64,000 nucleotides of DNA from Xylona heveae TC161 (Eukaryota > Ascomycota > Xylonomycetes > Xylonales > Xylonaceae). The translations under genes were made by a program, and so were the position numbers. Below the pieces are notes generated by a model that saw nothing but the letters and a program-made list of their open reading frames with translations, was not told where the DNA came from and did not search any database. The first letter of the stretch is position 1; every line of letters starts with the position of its first letter. Positions 59,459 to 64,000 of the stretch are shown here, in pieces. The stretch covers positions 251,983 through 315,982 of the forward strand of contig NW_017264204.1 in NCBI RefSeq assembly GCF_001619985.1, written 5' to 3'.

Positions 59459-62400
59459 ATCATGGAAAACCGCTTTCACTACCCTGAGAGATATTGATCG
59501 TGCTGGGAATAGCTCTAGGCTCAGGGCATTTTTCAAAGATCCGGTAACGATCGACCTTCTAAGCCGCCCAAATGGCCCCTTCGAGAAGCCGACAGCGCAA
59601 ACAAAATCAAGTTTTGAGACAAGGACAGCTGCTATCAACGTCGCACCTAACGCTCAGGGCTCGTACAATATCAATCAGATCAAAGATGATGCCCTATGGT
59701 TGAGCAAAGAGTCCCGGATTGACGAAATCTCTGCCCTTCGAATTGCCATCCTGGAATGGCAAACGCGACCAGCAGTCCATCTGCTTACGGGGTTCTCGGA
59801 GGAGGAGGCCGCAAGTGTGCAAGAGGCCGCTGGGGGCACAACGCTTGGCTCATCAGTGTTTCGTCCAAATGCATCTGTCATACCTTCGAAATCAGGCGTC
59901 CAAGCAGTCGACGCAGCGGATTTTGGGTCAGATGAGAATCGGCAACTAAGGTTACTGAAAGGATATTTGTCAGAGCGAAGATACGTGCTCAAGGTCAGCA
60001 CATTGGTTCTATATGCAGCGACGCCAGCAGGTTCTACCGCAACTCAAAGTCATCGATCACATCAAGAGCTGCCTTTCTGGGTTCCTGAAGCAGGTAATGC
60101 TGTTCTCAAGGCGTGTGGCATCGACACGGAATATGTGGTGGAGGGGAAAAGCAGTATCCTTAGGTGCATTGAATGTCTCCAAGAGAGGGTAGAAGTGCTG
60201 GAAATGGGTAGTCAGTGGTATAAGGAGGAAGGCGGCCGACCGGAAATGGAGGACAGCTGGGGCCGGAATCAGATCCTGGAGATGATTCACATTCTGGAGC
60301 TGATTTTTGTGCTCCTTGACTCCTCCCCGCACCTCACCTCGTCAGAAGTGCTCCTTGCGTGGTTCACGTTTATGGCAAAGTACGGTTTCTTTGACCGGCT
60401 TGAGCCTGTAAGTATTCTAAAGCCACATGTCGCTGAGCTGCAAATCTAACGTTACGATCACCAGCCTTTTCCTGAACAGAGGAACTTGCTTCCCCCGTTC
60501 CAATCGATGCTATCCATCGTCTCTCTTGCCATTTTGAAGACGCCGCTAGCATGTGCCAAGCTTGTCGACTCCGCTGACCGGCCAAGAAACGAGGTCCTCT
60601 CGCGACCAACCGACCCATATCTTGATGATAAAACGACAATGAGCCAGGTGACTGAGATTCTCGTCGAGGCTGCGGGCGCGTGTGTCGAAATTGCCAGCCC
60701 TGCCGGTTTTGCTTGGGGTGTCATCTTTCAAACTCTTCGCGTCATTGCAAATTCTCGAAGAGAACGATGGGAACTTCGTCAGTCTCAAAAAGCAGCGGAC
60801 TCTTTTGTAGCTTCAGAATCCTCGGAGACGGAAGGCGGAGAGCCATCTGCTACGGAGAGCGGGGGTCGTTCTTACCAGTTGCGGCGGCCATCCACGGCTA
60901 GTGACGCCTCGCTAGCTGTTAGTTTTTATGAGGAGATATTGGAAGCAGTCATGGACGTTCCCCTAGATGGTGACCCAATTTCCTTCCTCGCGAGGAGCGC
61001 TGTCAATGTCAATCATGTCTTCGATGTTGTGTTGCGCTTGGCAACTCAGTTCTGCACACCATTTGGCTCGGAAGACGGGGCCGGGGTGAGAATGCGCGCT
61101 TCATTATTAGACTTGATCAGGACAAGCTTGGACTTTGTCGACTATCTTCCAGAAGTCATAGAGTCTGTGCTGGCTTGTTTGGACGGTGGCGAACGCTATT
61201 GGGACTTTGTCGGCAGTGGATTTGCCCCTGGCAGGGTAGACCCCCTCGCAATCTTTGCGAAAGACGAGGTCCTTGTCGAAAAGCTTTTTATCATGGCAAA
61301 ATCGAGATTCCCCTATGAGGCTCTACCATTTCTCAAACTATGCAAAGCTTTGGCAGCATATCGAGCTACTGACATTGAAGGAAATCTTGTTGTCACCCAA
61401 TTTCTCAGCGAGATGGGTACTTTTACACAAGTTCTACCACCGGCTTTCAGAGGATACCAGACGTCGCGGGAAGATGAGAATGCCAATTTGATTACAGCTG
61501 TGGAGGACCTTGATCTGCTGTCGTCGAAACAGCAGAATGGAAAACCTTCCTCAACAGCTCCCGGTGATAATACTGCTCTCGTGCTCGCTGAGGACACTGC
61601 AGGAAAGGCCGGTTTCACGATCTTGCCAAATACGGAGGGTAGGGTTATTGCAGAATCGAAGCCGCTTGTTATAATGTGGACACATCGATATTCCGCCTTA
61701 ACATATCTTGGTATCTTGCTTGAGAAAGCTTCCCATCGATCTCACGATGAAATTGGCTCTCGAGATGCGTCCGCTCAAGATATTATCACTGAAACAGTAG
61801 GCTTGCTTACGAAATTGATAACTTCTACTGCGAAGGTAGAGCGGGATGGCAAAGCAGGCCCGACTGATGGCGCTGCAGCCAAACGAATCTTAGAAGAAGC
61901 AAGTGATGGCCTAGATCGCAATCACGATATAATATCGGTCATCTTCGACATTTTTGAGGCAGAGCTTCAGTGGCAACAGCGGCGGTCTGGGGCGGAAAGC
62001 TCGTTAGCCCTCGTCATTAATTGCGCACATTTCATATATGCTTTGACTTCTATCCTTCCAAGCAGAGTTTGGCCATTCCTTGCTCGAAGTAGGTTGCTTG
62101 AGCTCGACGGCAGAGGTGGGCAGCTCGCCGCCCTTGTTGCATCAACTGAAATGGTCACTGGTCGGTATGAGTTTTTGATTTCTTGCATCCGGATCTTTGA
62201 TGCGTTGGTGGAAGATGCCGTCATCAACTCTGTTGCGCGGAAGGAGACGACCGAATCTCTCACAAGATTCGCAGCGTCGAATGGTTCAGGCAATGTTCCT
62301 GACCGCATTCTTAAGCGAGTTCTTTTGGGATTCCAGAAAATCATAATCGACGTTTTGGAAAGTTCCCCTAACTGGAAATTCGTCAATATGACCGAAAAAC

Positions 62401-64000
62401 TGGAAATCAATGATATGATTATATCTACGTTCCGAAAGATTCTTTCTTATTCTCACGGCATAGATGACTCGGCAGACGCAGACGCGAAGATAACGGCGGT
62501 GTTGGCCTCACCTGCGGCAAACCTCCTCGATATTTTTCTTTCTGCCTCTCCGAACGACCTTCCTATTTCTCCCATTCTCCGCATCTTTTATGATGGTGTC
62601 AGCACGCCCAATTCCACACTCTTCCTTGTGCTTTTGCGACGCTGGACATTGCAGGTCCGGTCAGCCCTCCATTTCTGCGTTACTCTTGTCCGGGTAGGCC
62701 AATTACTTCAGCTCCCATTTTCGTACCTCGAGAAGCAGCTTTTCAAAGCTGCACCACTTCTAGTGCGCCTGTACGCGGCAGACGAAAGCTACAGGCTTCC
62801 TGTTGTTCTTTTGTTTGAAGCAATTGTCACCAGGGCGGCTTTCCATTTCAAAGAACCCCCTTCATTGTTAGGGCATCTGGGCCCGGAGCGCGCCAAGACA
62901 TTCCTATCCGTGCTATCAGCTCTTGATAGACCGCTAGACGATATTGAGCTGGAGATTGCCATCTGGAATCTACTCTCGGCTGTCGTGAGCAATAGGCAAC
63001 AATGGTTTGCGATATACCTGCTCACGGGAAGCACTCCTCGCGAGTCGTTGAAGGGGAAAGATACGGGGGCTGCAAGCAAGCCGTCTCGGGATAAGCCTTT
63101 GCTGACCGTCGCATTGGATTCGTTAACCCGGCTTCATGATCTCCCACCACACAAGGCTATCGCGATGTTAGAATTCGTGGCTTTGGCTGAAGATTCATGG
63201 CCTTGGGCAATGGCCGAAATTCAAAGACATTCTGGATTTCTTGGCGCTATCTCAGACTTCGCCGCCGGTTTAGCTCCGTTCAAAGCTTTGAATGACACGA
63301 AGACTACGCTCAATGACTGTAACCAGGTGAAGATGGCTTCATATGTAGCCGAGGTTCTCGCAATGTACCTTCACCATTCGCGACAGCTTGGGGATATCTC
63401 ATTTGGCAAGACTCTAGCTTCGAAGATGAATTTCTTTGCGGAGAATGCTGTACGCAACCCATCTTATAATGCGTCTCTGCATAGCAATCTTCGCAGAAAC
63501 TTTGAGAAGAAATTCCGAAGCTGCAAGCTTCAAAACTTTAAGAGGACATTGTTACAGAAGAGATCGTTCGGCCGCGATTATTTCTATGATTTGGGAATGG
63601 CTTCAAAGATGTTGGATTTTGAACCTTCATGGAAAGGCACGAATCACCAGGGCTTTGCTGGAGAGGTTGCGAGAGCGAATATCAACATGTCTGTCGTGGA
63701 GTCCCAAATAGTAAGTGGAAACAAGCAATACCCAGGATCGTCGCCGTGTGCTCACTGTATTTCTAGGCTCTACTGCACAGTTGGAAATTTCTGGCTGTAG
63801 AACTTAGTAGTATCCTAGCCTATGAGCCCCAGCTACAGGAGACTATGGCCAAAGTCGTCAACCAATGTCTAGTCTCAAATGCTGAGACTCATCTACCGGA
63901 GAATATCTTCGGTCGGCTAGTACAGCTTCGCGCCGAATTTGCCTTTGTTCTGATGCAGCGGCTTGTAGAAGCAAAGGCCAATAGTGCAAGTGTCCGTGCA
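59459..64000 (+). CDS. NUP192: Nucleoporin Nup192/Nup205, partial (runs off window)
   Basis: Supported exons: 59459(or slightly upstream)-60407, 60465-63710 and 63767 to the window end, still open. The readable part is about 1,475 residues; the family is usually 1,650-1,850. It is an all-helical scaffold protein of the nuclear pore inner ring and binds Nic96 and Nup53. Family text includes INQIKDDALWLSKESRIDEISALRI near the start and MIHILELIFVL, then a long alpha-solenoid without sequence repeats. Introns use GTAAGT donors. The start codon is unresolved: the first exon lies in the 59.0-59.4 kb spacer. The 3' end lies outside the window. Confidence 0.88.

Noticed and set aside
1-64000. Transposons, LTR elements, viral fossils, CRISPR arrays, biosynthetic cluster
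   Set aside because: No polymerase, integrase, transposase, capsid, long terminal repeat, repeat-spacer array or PKS/NRPS text was found in any frame I read.

Overview
This window comes from a filamentous ascomycete (Pezizomycotina), most likely a Eurotiomycete. Its genes are split by many short introns of about 40-150 nt with GT...AG ends and CTAAC-like branch sites. The protein set is characteristic: an NsdD-type GATA factor, an Mbp1-type APSES factor, a trifunctional TrpC, an Rds1-like secreted ferritin-fold protein and a C2-domain Psd2. I see no rRNA, tRNA, CRISPR array, plasmid or phage feature, and no transposon, LTR element or viral fossil that I can support.

Layout. 0.4-1.7 kb: HAD phosphatase (+). 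4.1-7.9 kb: phosphatidylserine decarboxylase 2 (+). 8.6-10.8 kb: kinetochore subunit Dsn1/Mis13 (+), facing the plasma-membrane syntaxin Sso1 (-, 12.7-13.9 kb) across a low-complexity spacer. 15.9-18.9 kb: two convergent candidate single-pass membrane proteins, the first of low confidence. 19.6-20.1 kb: complex I subunit NDUFB7 (-), divergent from MBF subunit Mbp1 (+, 20.7-23.0 kb). 24.0-25.2 kb: Rds1-like protein (-). 26.4-28.8 kb: glutamate-cysteine ligase (-), divergent from adenylosuccinate lyase (+, 30.4-32.0 kb). 32.7-38.5 kb: a 1,928-residue ZNFX1-like helicase (-). 41.0-42.8 kb: NsdD (-) with a complex 5' leader. 43.2-52.6 kb: a long stretch in which I see no convincing gene. 52.6-53.2 kb: a small three-exon gene of unknown function (+). 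54.2-55.7 kb: BRCT/WGR-like protein (-). 56.5-58.8 kb: TrpC (-). 59.46 kb to the end: nucleoporin Nup192 (+), cut by the window edge.

Most genes are housekeeping and there is no biosynthetic cluster. The genes do not form one pathway. Shared regulation is only suggested at divergent promoters, for example MCB-like boxes between NDUFB7 and MBP1. The least ordinary things are two probable GC-AG introns, a retainable in-frame 51-nt intron next to the NsdD zinc finger, a protein-like 58-codon ORF in the nsdD leader, very small first coding exons in GCS1 and the helicase, a recurrent intergenic 9-mer TACTCCGTA, and the unrecognised small gene at 52.6 kb. All exon boundaries were read by eye from splice signals, frame and family knowledge; none is backed by transcript data.
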